In this document: positions 55,414 to 64,000 of the stretch, in pieces
How positions within the stretch are numbered: position 1 is the first letter of the stretch
Layout of the letters: each line of letters opens with the position of its first letter
Assembly (NCBI GenBank): GCA_025141015.1
Contig: CP081098.1
Coordinates: 733,501-797,500, forward strand
Length of the DNA: 64,000 nucleotides
Source: Rhodobacteraceae bacterium M382
GTDB lineage: Bacteria; Pseudomonadota; Alphaproteobacteria; Rhodobacterales; Rhodobacteraceae
Direction of reading: 5' to 3'
Notes under the pieces: model-generated
What the model was told of the DNA's origin: nothing
Databases searched by the model: none
Seen by the model: only the letters and a program-made list of their open reading frames with translations
Position numbers and translations under genes: made by a program

Positions 55414-56660
55414 CCCAACAGCGCAAAACCATCGCAATCGTCGGCGCCGGGATCATCGGAGTTTCAACTGCGATCTGGCTGCAACGCGATGGCCATGACG
55501 TCATTCTGATAGACAAGGCTGGTCCGGGCGAAGGTGCCAGCTCTGGAAACGGCGGTATTCTGGCGTCTTGTTCCAGCGTGCCTGTCACAGGGCCAGGGTT
55601 GATCAGGAAAGCACCCAAGATGCTGTTCAGCCCCAACCAGCCGCTGTTCCTGCGGTGGGGGTATTTGCCGAAACTGGCACCATGGTTGATGCGGTATCTG
55701 TCCAATGCCAATGCCGAAGATACCCGGCGGATTTCGCGCGCGGTGGCCGGGATTGTTGGGGACAGCCTGAATGATCACCTGGCTCTGTCTGCTGGAACAG
55801 GCGCTGAAAAATGGATTGTGCCGTCTGATTACGCCTATATCTACAACGACCGTGCCCATTTTAACCAAGATGCGTTCGGCTGGCAGCTGCGACGCGAGAA
55901 TGGCGTCGTATGGGACGAACTGGAAGGCGACGCATTCCGCGCATGGGATGATGTCTTTGCCCCCGAATTGGGGTTTGCGGTCAAGATGGGTGATCACGGT
56001 CGGATTACTGATCCTGCGGCCTATGTCAAAGATCTTGCCAAACATGTGGTGGCGCAGGGTGGGCGATTGGTGACAGCCGCCGTGGATGATTTCGTGCAGG
56101 AAAATGGCCAGATCACCGGCGTTCGCGCGGGTGGTGAAACCATCGCCTGCGATGCGGTGACAGTAACAACCGGCGTCTGGTCGGGGCCGTTGGCCAAAAA
56201 ACTGGGCCTGTCGGTTCCGCTGGAGGCGGAGCGTGGATACCACATCGAATTGTGGGACCCGAATTTCATGCCCAAGACCCCGGTTATGGTGGCATCGGGT
56301 AAATTCGTGGCGACACCTATGGACGGGCGGCTACGGCTGGCCGGAGTAGTCGAGTTCGGCGGGATTGAGGCTGGGGCCTCGAAGGCACCGCTTAACCTGC
56401 TCAAGAAGAACGGTATATCGGCCTTTCCTGGGTTGAAATGGAAAGAGATGACGGAATGGATGGGCTTTCGTCCTGCACCTGCGGACTCAATCCCGGTGAT
56501 TGGCGAAATCCCGGGGATCAAGGGCGCGTACACCGGGTTCGGACATCACCATATCGGGCTGACGGGCGGCCCCAAGACCGGCAGATTGCTGGCCCAAATG
56601 ATAGCGGGACGACAACCAAACGTTGACGTGTCCGTCTATTCGCCTGCACGTTACGTGTAG
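55410..56660 (+). CDS. DadA-like FAD oxidoreductase
   Basis: A 416-residue flavoprotein with GAGIIG at 12-17 ([19 protein letters not shown]) and the C-terminal [22 protein letters not shown]. It should oxidise an amino or imino acid. It overlaps the enolase-superfamily gene by 4 bases, so the two act in one pathway, for example racemisation followed by oxidation of the D-form. It is a paralogue of the gene at 47595-48845. Confidence 0.82.
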   Translation: MTQQRKTIAIVGAGIIGVSTAIWLQRDGHDVILIDKAGPGEGASSGNGGILASCSSVPVTGPGLIRKAPKMLFSPNQPLFLRWGYLPKLAPWLMRYLSNANAEDTRRISRAVAGIVGDSLNDHLALSAGTGAEKWIVPSDYAYIYNDRAHFNQDAFGWQLRRENGVVWDELEGDAFRAWDDVFAPELGFAVKMGDHGRITDPAAYVKDLAKHVVAQGGRLVTAAVDDFVQENGQITGVRAGGETIACDAVTVTTGVWSGPLAKKLGLSVPLEAERGYHIELWDPNFMPKTPVMVASGKFVATPMDGRLRLAGVVEFGGIEAGASKAPLNLLKKNGISAFPGLKWKEMTEWMGFRPAPADSIPVIGEIPGIKGAYTGFGHHHIGLTGGPKTGRLLAQMIAGRQPNVDVSVYSPARYV

Positions 56661-56708
56661 GCCAGACACAAAAAGATCAGGCAAAACCAACCAATAGGGA
56701 GATAGAAC

Positions 56709-57695
56709 ATGAAAAAATTGACCAACCTGATGGCAGCCACCGCGCTGACCGCCGTTTCGACAGTTGCCGCCGCGCCGGTGATGGCAGAAACTTGGGACAT
56801 GCCGATGGCGTATTCTGCCTCGAACTTTCATTCCGCCACGGGTGCCGAATTCGCGAAATGCGTGACCACCGGCACCGGAGGCGAGCTGGAGATCGTGACC
56901 CATCCGTCGGGCTCGCTGTTCAAGGGTGCGGATATCAAACGCGCGATTCAGACCGGCCAGGCGCCGATCGGCGAGCGTCTGCTCTCTGGTCATCAGAATG
57001 AAAACGCCCTGTTTGGGTTCGACTCGATCCCGTTTCTGGCCACGTCATTTGATGACAGCGCCAAATTGTGGAAAGCGGCCAAGCCGAGCCTTGAAAAAGT
57101 TCTGTCCGAGCAGAACTTGACGCTGCTTTATGCTGTGCCATGGCCCCCGCAAGGGCTGTATTTCAAGAACGAAGTGACCTCGGTCGCGGAAATGAAGGGC
57201 ATCAAGTTCCGTTCGTACAACAACGCCACTTCGCGTCTGGCCGAGCTGACCGGAATGCTGCCCGTAACTATTGAGGCAGCTGAAATCAGCCAAGCCTTTG
57301 CCACAGGGGTTGCTGAATCCATGGTGTCGTCGGGGTCGACTGGATACGACCGCAAGGTCTGGGAATCCCTGGACTATTTTTATGAGGTCGATGCCTGGCT
57401 GCCGCGGAACTATGTGATGGTGAATTCCGAAGTCTGGGCAGATACGGCCGAGGCGCACAAGAACGTCATCACGGGATGCGCCGAGTTGGCTGAATATGCC
57501 GGCAACTGGCGGGCCAAGGAATACACCGGGTTCACCCTTCAGGGGCTGCGCGATGGTGGCATGACTGTTGGCCCCGCGTCGGATCAGATGGTGGGTGAGC
57601 TGAAAGAAATCGGCGTCACCATGACCAATGAGTGGTTGGAAGCCGCAGGCGACGAAGGCAAAGCCATCGTCGATGCCTTCAAAGCCATGCAGTAA
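56709..57695 (+). CDS. DctP-type TRAP transporter substrate-binding protein
   Basis: A 328-residue protein with an N-terminal signal (MKKLTNLMAATALTAVSTVA, cleavage near VMAETW). DctP features include the LLSGHQNENALFGFDSIPFL region and the arginine-containing GIKFRSYNNATSRLAELTG motif that usually binds the carboxylate. Together with the next two genes it imports the substrate of this cluster. Confidence 0.9.
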   Translation: MKKLTNLMAATALTAVSTVAAAPVMAETWDMPMAYSASNFHSATGAEFAKCVTTGTGGELEIVTHPSGSLFKGADIKRAIQTGQAPIGERLLSGHQNENALFGFDSIPFLATSFDDSAKLWKAAKPSLEKVLSEQNLTLLYAVPWPPQGLYFKNEVTSVAEMKGIKFRSYNNATSRLAELTGMLPVTIEAAEISQAFATGVAESMVSSGSTGYDRKVWESLDYFYEVDAWLPRNYVMVNSEVWADTAEAHKNVITGCAELAEYAGNWRAKEYTGFTLQGLRDGGMTVGPASDQMVGELKEIGVTMTNEWLEAAGDEGKAIVDAFKAMQ

Positions 57696-57706
57696 CACAA
57701 AACAAT

Positions 57707-57733
57707 CGGGCGGCGCGTCACGTGCCGCCCGAA
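57707..57733 (+). other. Intercistronic hairpin between DctP and DctQ genes
   Basis: 9-bp stem TCGGGCGGC / GCCGCCCGA with a 9-base loop and no T-run, likely stabilising the binding-protein message. Confidence 0.55.
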
Positions 57734-57758
57734 TTGCATCCAATGGGAGGGTGACACG

Positions 57759-58289
57759 ATGGGCGTTCTGCGCAGCCTCAGGGTCGGACTGGACTTTTTA
57801 TACCGCTTAGCTGAATTTATTGCGGCCTTGTGCATGATTGCCATTCTGGCGCTGATCATGCTTCAAATGTTGGCCCGATGGTCCAGCGAAGTATTTCCGG
57901 GCGCACCCGAATATGCAGCTTACTTTATGGCTGCTGCGTCATTCATGGGGTTCGCCGCAGCTTTGAACCGTGGATCGCACATTCGGGTCTCGCTGTTGCT
58001 GAATGCCGTCGGCCCGAAAATGAAGCGTTACGTCGATATCTGGTGCTTTGCCGTGGCTTCGGCCACGATGTGGTATTTTGTCTGGCACGCCCGCCAGTTC
58101 GTTTACTGGTCGTGGAAATTCAACGATGTCAGCCAGGCCCAAGACAGGACAGCCCTGTGGATCCCGCAATCGGTGATGATCATTGGTGGCGCCCTGCTTG
58201 CGATTGCCCTGACAGACAGCCTGATCAATCTGATCTTCAAGGGAGAAAACCGTATCTCCCACGACAACATCGAAACGCAGGAGGTCTGA
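57759..58289 (+). CDS. TRAP transporter small permease, DctQ
   Basis: A 176-residue protein with four hydrophobic segments and an EYAAYFMAAASFMGFAAAL core. The ATG follows TGGGAGGGTG. It precedes DctM by 3 bases. Confidence 0.9.
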   Translation: MGVLRSLRVGLDFLYRLAEFIAALCMIAILALIMLQMLARWSSEVFPGAPEYAAYFMAAASFMGFAAALNRGSHIRVSLLLNAVGPKMKRYVDIWCFAVASATMWYFVWHARQFVYWSWKFNDVSQAQDRTALWIPQSVMIIGGALLAIALTDSLINLIFKGENRISHDNIETQEV

Positions 58290-58292
58290 ATC

Positions 58293-59603
58293 ATGGATTA
58301 TGTCTTTTTGGTTCTGATTTTCCTGGCCGTCCTGTTCCTGTTGTTGGGGAGCGGTGTTTGGGTCGGTATTGCCATGATGGGCGTCAGCTGGGTTGCGCTC
58401 GAACTGTTCTCGAATTCCAGCACCATCGGTCAGGATATGGTCAGCCAGATCTGGTCTGCCTCGAAATCCTGGGAACTTGCTGCCCTGCCCATGTTCATCT
58501 GGATGGGTGAGATATTGTTCAGGACCCGACTGTCCGAGGACATGTTCAAGGGCCTGAGCCCGTGGATGGCGCGCCTGCCGGGCGGATTGGTCCATGCCAA
58601 TATCGTCGGGTGTACCGTGTTTGCCGCCGTGTCCGGTTCGTCGGCCGCGACGTTGACCACTGTGGGCAAGATGTCGATCCCGGAACTGCGCAAACGTAAC
58701 TATCCCGAAACCATGACCATCGGGACGTTGGCCGGGGCGGCGACCTTGGGCCTGATGATCCCGCCATCGCTGACGTTGATCGTCTATGGCGTTACCATTG
58801 ATGGCGTGTCGATCATCAAATTGTTCTTTGCCGGGATCGTTCCCGGTCTGGTTCTGGCATCCATGTTCATGGCCTATGTCGCGATCTATTCCAAAGTGTC
58901 GAAATCATGGAACCCGGATCAGGAAACCGGCATGACATTTATGGAAAAGCTGAAGAATTCTCGGTTCCTGATCCCGGTGATACTCTTGGTGGTGATGGTG
59001 ATCGGGTCAATGTACCTGGGCTTTGCGACTCCGACCGAAGCGGCCGCGTTGGGCGTCGTCGGTGCCTGGGTTCTGGCGATTGCGCAAGGGTCACTGAATT
59101 GGCAGACTTTCCGTGATTCCACCATTGGGGCGGTGCGGACATCGGCGATGATTGCATTGATCCTGGCGGGATCGGCGTTCCTGAAATTTGCGATGGCCAA
59201 AACCGGTCTGCCCAAGGAGCTGGCTGAGATGATTGCCAGCTGGGAGTTCTCGCGGTTTGCGTTGTTGATGGTGCTTTTGGTTTTCTACATCATCCTGGGC
59301 TGTTTTCTGGATGGGATTTCGACTGTGGTGCTTACCATGGCCGTGCTCGAGCCGGTGGTGCGGACCGCCGGGATTGACCTGATCTGGTTCGGGATCTTCA
59401 TCGTTGTCGTTGTGGAAATGGCACAGATTACACCGCCGATCGGGTTCAACCTATTTGTGATGCAGGGAATGACAGGGCATGAGATGGGGTACATCGCTCG
59501 GGCTGCGATCCCGATGTTCCTGATCATGGTGTTGATGGTGTTCGTTTTGATTGCCTTCCCGGAACTGGCCACATGGTTGCCTGATAACCTCAGACAGAGA
59601 TAG
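58293..59603 (+). CDS. TRAP transporter large permease, DctM
   Basis: A 436-residue protein with about twelve hydrophobic segments. Markers are VSGSSAATLTTVGKMSIPELRKRNY and GAATLGLMIPPSLTLIVYG, plus the second half GCFLDGISTVVLTMAVLEP. It completes the DctPQM transporter. Confidence 0.93.
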   Translation: MDYVFLVLIFLAVLFLLLGSGVWVGIAMMGVSWVALELFSNSSTIGQDMVSQIWSASKSWELAALPMFIWMGEILFRTRLSEDMFKGLSPWMARLPGGLVHANIVGCTVFAAVSGSSAATLTTVGKMSIPELRKRNYPETMTIGTLAGAATLGLMIPPSLTLIVYGVTIDGVSIIKLFFAGIVPGLVLASMFMAYVAIYSKVSKSWNPDQETGMTFMEKLKNSRFLIPVILLVVMVIGSMYLGFATPTEAAALGVVGAWVLAIAQGSLNWQTFRDSTIGAVRTSAMIALILAGSAFLKFAMAKTGLPKELAEMIASWEFSRFALLMVLLVFYIILGCFLDGISTVVLTMAVLEPVVRTAGIDLIWFGIFIVVVVEMAQITPPIGFNLFVMQGMTGHEMGYIARAAIPMFLIMVLMVFVLIAFPELATWLPDNLRQR

Positions 59604-59610
59604 CGGTGGC

Positions 59611-60543
59611 ATGATCATTGATCTCCTTGGCAGGGTCGCCCGGTATGGGCGGCTCTGTCTGGTTCTGGGTTTGCTGGCTGGGTTGATCTTGCCAGGGGTG
59701 GCGGCGGTGATGCGCCCCTGGATCCCCGAGCTGGTTTCGCTGCTGCTGTTTTTTACTGCGTTTCGTGTCGGTTATCGCGACGCAACGGGGGTGGATCTGA
59801 GCAAGGCGTTTGGCCAGGTCCTCATCTTGCAATTGGCGCTGCCGGTGGGGGCAGTGTTGATGTTGATCGGCCTGGATCTCGGGCTGGGGCCTTTGGCAAT
59901 GGCCGTCGTTCTGGTTTTGGCGGCACCGTCCGTCACCGGTGCCCCAAACTTTACCATTCTGGTGGGCGGTGATCCGGCCCGTGCCTTGCGGGTCTTGGTC
60001 CTGGGAACCGCACTGTTGCCGGTGACGGCATTGCCGGTGTTCTGGTTGCTTCCGCAGATCGGTGATCTGCAGGACGTGCTTTGGGCTGCGGGGCGATTGA
60101 CCCTGGTTGTTCTCAGTGCTGTGGCGCTGGGGTTTGCAGTCCGTCAACTGGCTGCCCCGGATCTGGGTGACCGTGGGCGGGCGGGGCTGGATGGGCTGAC
60201 ATCCATTGTGCTGGCCGTCATCGTTGTCGCGTTGATGTCGGCCATTGGCCCTGCGTTTTCTGAGAGCCCGCTGGGGTTGTTTTGGTGGCTGTGTGTTGCG
60301 TTCGCCGTGAACTTTGGCATGCAGGTCGCATATTTCACTCTGTTGACAGTGCTGGGGCAGGATCGCAACGCTATCCCGATGGGGATTGTCGCTGGAAATC
60401 GCAATGTCGCGCTGTTTCTGGTGGCGCTGCCGCCAGAAACCACAGAACCACTGTTGATCTTTATCGGCTGTTATCAGATCCCTATGTATCTGACACCCAT
60501 CCTGCTAAGGAGGTTTTATGCCCGTGCACTTTGCTCAGACTGA
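59611..60543 (+). CDS. Bile-acid:sodium-symporter-like (BASS) membrane protein
   Basis: A 310-residue protein from ATG 59611 with GGTGG upstream. It has about eight to ten hydrophobic segments and the AGNRNVALFLVALP and FIGCYQIPMYLTPILL regions typical of BASS-type carriers. It overlaps the pxpB gene by 26 bases. A second uptake or efflux route for a carboxylate is suggested, substrate unknown. Confidence 0.65.
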   Translation: MIIDLLGRVARYGRLCLVLGLLAGLILPGVAAVMRPWIPELVSLLLFFTAFRVGYRDATGVDLSKAFGQVLILQLALPVGAVLMLIGLDLGLGPLAMAVVLVLAAPSVTGAPNFTILVGGDPARALRVLVLGTALLPVTALPVFWLLPQIGDLQDVLWAAGRLTLVVLSAVALGFAVRQLAAPDLGDRGRAGLDGLTSIVLAVIVVALMSAIGPAFSESPLGLFWWLCVAFAVNFGMQVAYFTLLTVLGQDRNAIPMGIVAGNRNVALFLVALPPETTEPLLIFIGCYQIPMYLTPILLRRFYARALCSD

Positions 60544-61276
60544 AGGCTTCCCGATGATCCGGACTGTTGGTGTTCAGGGGATGCTCGTCACCTTTGCCGA
60601 TCAGATGACCGAAGCATCGAACCGGGCGACGCTGGCATTCCGCACTGCGATCGAACAGCTGGATTTGGAAGGGGTTATCGAAACCTCAACTTCGTTGGCA
60701 TCGGCCTATGTCCGGTTCGACCCTCAGAGCCTGTCGCACGCCCGTCTGCATGACTGCCTGTCCACGCTGCTGGATGCCCGAGATTGGTACGCAGCCGAGC
60801 TTCCTGTTGGCCGCCGGTTCTGGAGGGTGCCGACCGTCTATGGGACGTCTCGCGCACCACAATTGGCAGAGGCTGCCGACCTTGCAGGGATGAGCGAACA
60901 CCAGGCGATCGAGAGCCTGAGCTCCTCGCGCGTCCGTGTTCTGACAATAGGGTTCGCGCCGGGGCAACCCTATCTGGGCCCGCTGGGGAAGGAATGGAAC
61001 ATCCCGCGCCAAACCGAATTGACGCCTTTGGTTCCGGCGGGAGCGCTGGTGCTGGCAATCAGTCAGTTTGTGCTGTTCTCGTCGTCCACTCCGACAGGAT
61101 GGCGACATGTCGGACAGACGGGAATTGGAATATTTCAGCCCAAGGCGGCAACTCCTTTTGCCCTGCGGGCCGGGGACGAGCTGCAGTTTGACGCCGTCAC
61201 CGAACAGGAATTTGGGCGCATTTGCGAACGGGACCCATCCTTTGGTGGGGCGACAGCCACGGAGATCAGAGCATGA
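60518..61276 (+). CDS. pxpB: 5-oxoprolinase subunit B
   Basis: A 252-residue protein of the KipI / allophanate-hydrolase-subunit-1 family. The start follows AAGGAGG. The GFAPGQPYLGPLG and GIGIFQPKAATPFALRAGD motifs are family markers. With PxpC and PxpA it hydrolyses 5-oxoproline to glutamate using ATP. It overlaps pxpC by 4 bases. Confidence 0.88.
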   Translation: MPVHFAQTEGFPMIRTVGVQGMLVTFADQMTEASNRATLAFRTAIEQLDLEGVIETSTSLASAYVRFDPQSLSHARLHDCLSTLLDARDWYAAELPVGRRFWRVPTVYGTSRAPQLAEAADLAGMSEHQAIESLSSSRVRVLTIGFAPGQPYLGPLGKEWNIPRQTELTPLVPAGALVLAISQFVLFSSSTPTGWRHVGQTGIGIFQPKAATPFALRAGDELQFDAVTEQEFGRICERDPSFGGATATEIRA

Positions 61277-62298
61277 GCGCGCTAAAGGTTCTGCGGATTG
61301 GCCCAGCGGTCACGATCCAGGACATGGGGCGGCCAGGGTTGTTGGGTCAGGGGGTGTCTCAGGGAGGAGCTGCTGATGTCCGTGCTCTTGCCGAAGGGGC
61401 GGCTCTTCTGGCGCAGCCCGTGACCCATGCCGCGTTGGAAATGGCTGGTATGGGCGGCGATTTTCAGGCCACAGCCCCGCTGCGTATTGCCCTGACCGGC
61501 GCAGTGATGAGCGCGTCGATTGATGGCGAACGCGTTTCCTGGAATGCCTCTCACCTGCTGGGGGTCGGACAAACCCTGTCGATTGGTGCCGCGCGTCGTG
61601 GCGTTTATGGGTATTTGCATCTGGGCGGTGGGATCAACAGCCCGGTTCTGTTGGGCGCGCGCGCCGTACATCAGTCTGCGGGCCTGGGGCACGCGATCCT
61701 TGCAGGCGATGAAATTCCGGTCGGACCGGACAGCGGGTCGGAAATAGGTCTGGTTCTGGCTGTTACGCCCCGGTTCGACGGAGGCGAATTGCGGATTGTC
61801 GAGAGCTTTCAGTCGGCTCTGTTTTCGCAGGCCATACGAGACAGATTTGCTGGCACTGTGTTTCAGCGGGGCAGTCGTGCCAACCGGATGGGTGTCGAGC
61901 TGGTCAGCGAGGGGGTTGGATTTTCTGCCGAAGGCCAATTGAATATCCTGTCCGAGGTAATCACCCCCGGTGATGTCCAGATGACGGGGGACGGCAAGCC
62001 TTTTGTCCTGCTACGAGAATGTCAGACGACAGGGGGGTACCCTCGGATCGGGACTGTTCTGCCATGTGATCTGCCCCGTATCGCACAGGCGCAGCCCGGC
62101 GCATCGCTGCGGTTCAATTGGGTCACGTTGGACGAAGCGCTGGCAGCGGAAGAACGGTTTGCAAAAGAGATCAAGGATCTGCGTCGGGCCTGCCAACCGC
62201 TTGTGCGCGATCCGGCCGACATTGCGGATCTATTGGCCTATCAATTGGTTGGCGGGGTGATTTCGGCCAAGGCCGATCCGTTCGAAAAGGAAAGCTGA
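61273..62298 (+). CDS. pxpC: 5-oxoprolinase subunit C
   Basis: A 341-residue KipA / allophanate-hydrolase-subunit-2 protein from ATG 61273. Markers are GPAVTIQDMGRPGLLGQGVSQGG at the start, YLHLGGGINSPVLLGARAVH and GGYPRIGTVLPCDLPRIAQAQPG. It lies one base before pxpA. Confidence 0.9.
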   Translation: MSALKVLRIGPAVTIQDMGRPGLLGQGVSQGGAADVRALAEGAALLAQPVTHAALEMAGMGGDFQATAPLRIALTGAVMSASIDGERVSWNASHLLGVGQTLSIGAARRGVYGYLHLGGGINSPVLLGARAVHQSAGLGHAILAGDEIPVGPDSGSEIGLVLAVTPRFDGGELRIVESFQSALFSQAIRDRFAGTVFQRGSRANRMGVELVSEGVGFSAEGQLNILSEVITPGDVQMTGDGKPFVLLRECQTTGGYPRIGTVLPCDLPRIAQAQPGASLRFNWVTLDEALAAEERFAKEIKDLRRACQPLVRDPADIADLLAYQLVGGVISAKADPFEKES

Positions 62299-62299
62299 T

Positions 62300-63073
62300 A
62301 TGAACATGACTGTCGATTTGAACGCCGACATGGGCGAGAGCTTTGGCCCTTGGAACATGGGCGATGATGCGTCGCTGTTGGACATTGTGACTTCGGCAAA
62401 TATCGCTTGCGGGTTTCACGCGGGCGATCCGGATGTCATGGCCCGGACAATGTCGCGGGCGCGGGACAATGGCGTCGGGATCGGTGCGCACCCGGGATTT
62501 CTGGACCTTCAGGGGTTCGGACGGCGCAAGATGCATGTGCCCCATGATACGCTGCGCAACATGATCCGATATCAGTTGGGTGCGGCAAAAGGCATGGCGA
62601 CGGCCGTTGGGACCCAAGTCCGTCACTTGAAGCTGCACGGCGCGATGTCGAACATGGCCTGCGTTGATCACGCCATGGCGCGCGCCTGTTACGAAGCTGC
62701 ATTGGATGTTGACCCGGATGTAATCATCATGGTTCTGGCAGCCACGGCGATGGAAGAAGTGGTGCGGGACCTGGGATGCAATTGGTGCGGTGAGATCTTT
62801 GCGGATCGTGCCTATAATGATGATGCAACACTGGTGGACCGGTCCCTGCCTGGTGCGGTGATCCATGATCCCGAAGCTGCGGGTCCACGAATATTGGAGA
62901 TGGTGCGCGAAGGTGCCATCATCACCGAAAGCGGCAAACGCATTCCAACGGCCATTGATACCATTTGTCTGCACGGGGACACCGCCGAAGCTGTTGAACT
63001 GGCGAAATCCGTGCGCAGCAGTCTGGAGTCCGGTGGCGTGACCGTACAAAAATTCCAGGGACGCAAAAGTTAG
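62300..63073 (+). CDS. pxpA: 5-oxoprolinase subunit A (LamB/YcsF family)
   Basis: A 257-residue protein. DLNADMGESFGPW, IACGFHAGDPDVM, GIGAHPGFLDLQGFGRR and LHGAMSNMA match PxpA. The presence of pxpBCA means the cluster can recycle 5-oxoproline, or a related lactam, to glutamate. It overlaps the convergent LuxR-type gene by 4 bases. Confidence 0.93.
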   Translation: MNMTVDLNADMGESFGPWNMGDDASLLDIVTSANIACGFHAGDPDVMARTMSRARDNGVGIGAHPGFLDLQGFGRRKMHVPHDTLRNMIRYQLGAAKGMATAVGTQVRHLKLHGAMSNMACVDHAMARACYEAALDVDPDVIIMVLAATAMEEVVRDLGCNWCGEIFADRAYNDDATLVDRSLPGAVIHDPEAAGPRILEMVREGAIITESGKRIPTAIDTICLHGDTAEAVELAKSVRSSLESGGVTVQKFQGRKS

Positions 63074-63858
63074 GTGGCTTCGCTGAGAATGAGCGCAGCC
63101 ACCTGCGTGGCCGAGTTCACGCCCAGCTTGGCCCAGGCTCGCCGTCTAAGGGTGCGCACAGTGTTCTCTGAAATACCCAACTCCAGCGCGGTTCCCGCAA
63201 CAGTGACCCCCTGAAGAGCAAAATCGCAGATTTCAGCTTCGCGCGGTGTCAGATGTCCAAACAGTCCAGAATCCCGGTCGCGCAGGGCTGAAACACGTGC
63301 GGTTGGTGGTGTGCGTAGCCCCATCGACCCGGTGATCCGGTGCCGAAGGCCAATCAGCTCATGCACCAGCGGCAGAACCCGTTGCAGCCGCTCCATTTCA
63401 GTATCGGTAATCCAGCCTGCTTTCTCGCCTCTGAGCAAAAAGGTCTGAAGCCCGACGCGATCGGTCCAGGACGATGTGGTCACCCGTTCGATTACCCCGT
63501 CGCGAGCATAGATCGGGCTGAGCGGGTCACTCGGATCGGGTCGCCACCGCTCGATTGTCAACCCATAGTCCCGCGATGCACGGATCCGGTCCAGGATACT
63601 GTCGATCAACCTGTCATCGGACAGGATTACGTTGGCGTTTCGGTTGAACCAATAGCCACTCATGTCTCCGCCCCAGAAGGACAGGACAGGTTCGGGGCGG
63701 GACATGTCCGCCACATGGAATGTGCCGATATTGGCGATATCGGCGGCTCGGCGAACATAGTCCAGCAACCGGTTGGCAAAGTCCGGCGTTGGGACCGCAG
63801 CAACCAATGCGGCGACGTCATCCCGAGGCAAAGGGCGGGGAGGAAAGTTGTCATCCAT
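63070..63858 (-). CDS. LuxR-type HTH transcriptional regulator with unrecognised N-terminal domain
   Basis: A 262-residue protein from ATG 63858 (no strong ribosome site); the frame is open to 63975, which would add 39 less convincing residues. The C-terminal 65 residues are a LuxR helix-turn-helix (LTPREAEICDFALQ, LELGISENTVRTLRRRAWAKLG). The N-terminal 190 residues have no clear receiver or autoinducer domain that I recognise; they may be a ligand or GAF-like domain. It may regulate the pxp end of the cluster. The last 140 bases of the window show no further gene. Confidence 0.75.
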   Translation of the reverse strand: MDDNFPPRPLPRDDVAALVAAVPTPDFANRLLDYVRRAADIANIGTFHVADMSRPEPVLSFWGGDMSGYWFNRNANVILSDDRLIDSILDRIRASRDYGLTIERWRPDPSDPLSPIYARDGVIERVTTSSWTDRVGLQTFLLRGEKAGWITDTEMERLQRVLPLVHELIGLRHRITGSMGLRTPPTARVSALRDRDSGLFGHLTPREAEICDFALQGVTVAGTALELGISENTVRTLRRRAWAKLGVNSATQVAALILSEAT

Positions 63859-64000
63859 TCGGGTGACAGATTGACCCCAAGAGTTTGCGATAGTCAAGGA
63901 GACCACAAATTCAAGCGACTCGGTGGACAGCCAGACATGCCCCAGCTTTTTTCGACCCGGAACCGTCCCTTGCACATGGGGCCATTTCCTCTTGAACGAT

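Noticed and set aside
1-64000. tRNA, rRNA, insertion sequence or phage genes
   Set aside because: No tRNA cloverleaf, rRNA stretch, transposase or integrase was noticed on reading either strand; a dedicated RNA search could not be run.

Overview
The window reads as about 64 kb of chromosome from a marine Roseobacter-group alphaproteobacterium (Rhodobacteraceae). The reasons are the moderately high GC, the gene content (Tmm, Tdm, Dmm, GmaS and Mgs proteins, several TRAP transporters, Pxp proteins) and two intergenic repeats that I remember from that family. A Roseovarius-like strain able to use methylated amines as carbon is my best guess; the genus is not proven by sequence alone.

Region 1 (1-29 kb) is a methylated-amine island. 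In order it holds: the end of a sarcosine-oxidase-like operon that in this setting is probably N-methylglutamate dehydrogenase (mgdC, mgdD); a LysR regulator; a membrane di-iron hydroxylase; an AhpD-like protein; a GlxA-type regulator; trimethylamine monooxygenase (tmm); a leaderless periplasmic-binding-protein homologue; a GntR regulator; a five-gene branched-chain-amino-acid-type ABC transporter with an unknown sixth gene; an XRE-cupin regulator; the dimethylamine monooxygenase operon dmmDABC; a divergent Amt transporter with a one-helix small protein; N-methylglutamate synthase mgsABC; and gmaS. Together these describe TMA -> TMAO -> DMA -> MMA -> gamma-glutamylmethylamide / N-methylglutamate -> glutamate plus a C1 unit.

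Region 2 (27.5-46.6 kb) handles the C1 unit. It has fhs, a chorismate mutase, folD, a DMT exporter, TMAO demethylase (tdm) with a truncated haemoglobin, then a nearly complete serine cycle: gckA and malyl-CoA lyase on the minus strand, an orphan LuxR-type response regulator, and sgaA, mtkA, mtkB, hprA, ppc, glyA on the plus strand. Enolase and malate dehydrogenase must lie elsewhere. So energy and carbon routes for methyl groups are physically linked.

Region 3 (46.8-64 kb) is two adjacent amino-acid-type catabolic clusters. The first is minus strand: TAXI-type TRAP transporter, D-amino-acid-dehydrogenase-like flavoprotein and an Asp/Glu-racemase-family protein, with a divergent LysR gene. The second is plus strand: a muconate-cycloisomerase-like enolase-superfamily enzyme, a second DadA-like flavoprotein, a DctPQM TRAP transporter, a BASS-like carrier and 5-oxoprolinase pxpBCA, flanked by a LysR and a LuxR-type gene. 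Its substrate cannot be read from sequence.

The strongest unexplained signal is regulatory. The tmm and dmmD promoters share two elements at nearly identical distances from the start codon and from each other, and related copies occur before the ABC transporter and upstream of amt.
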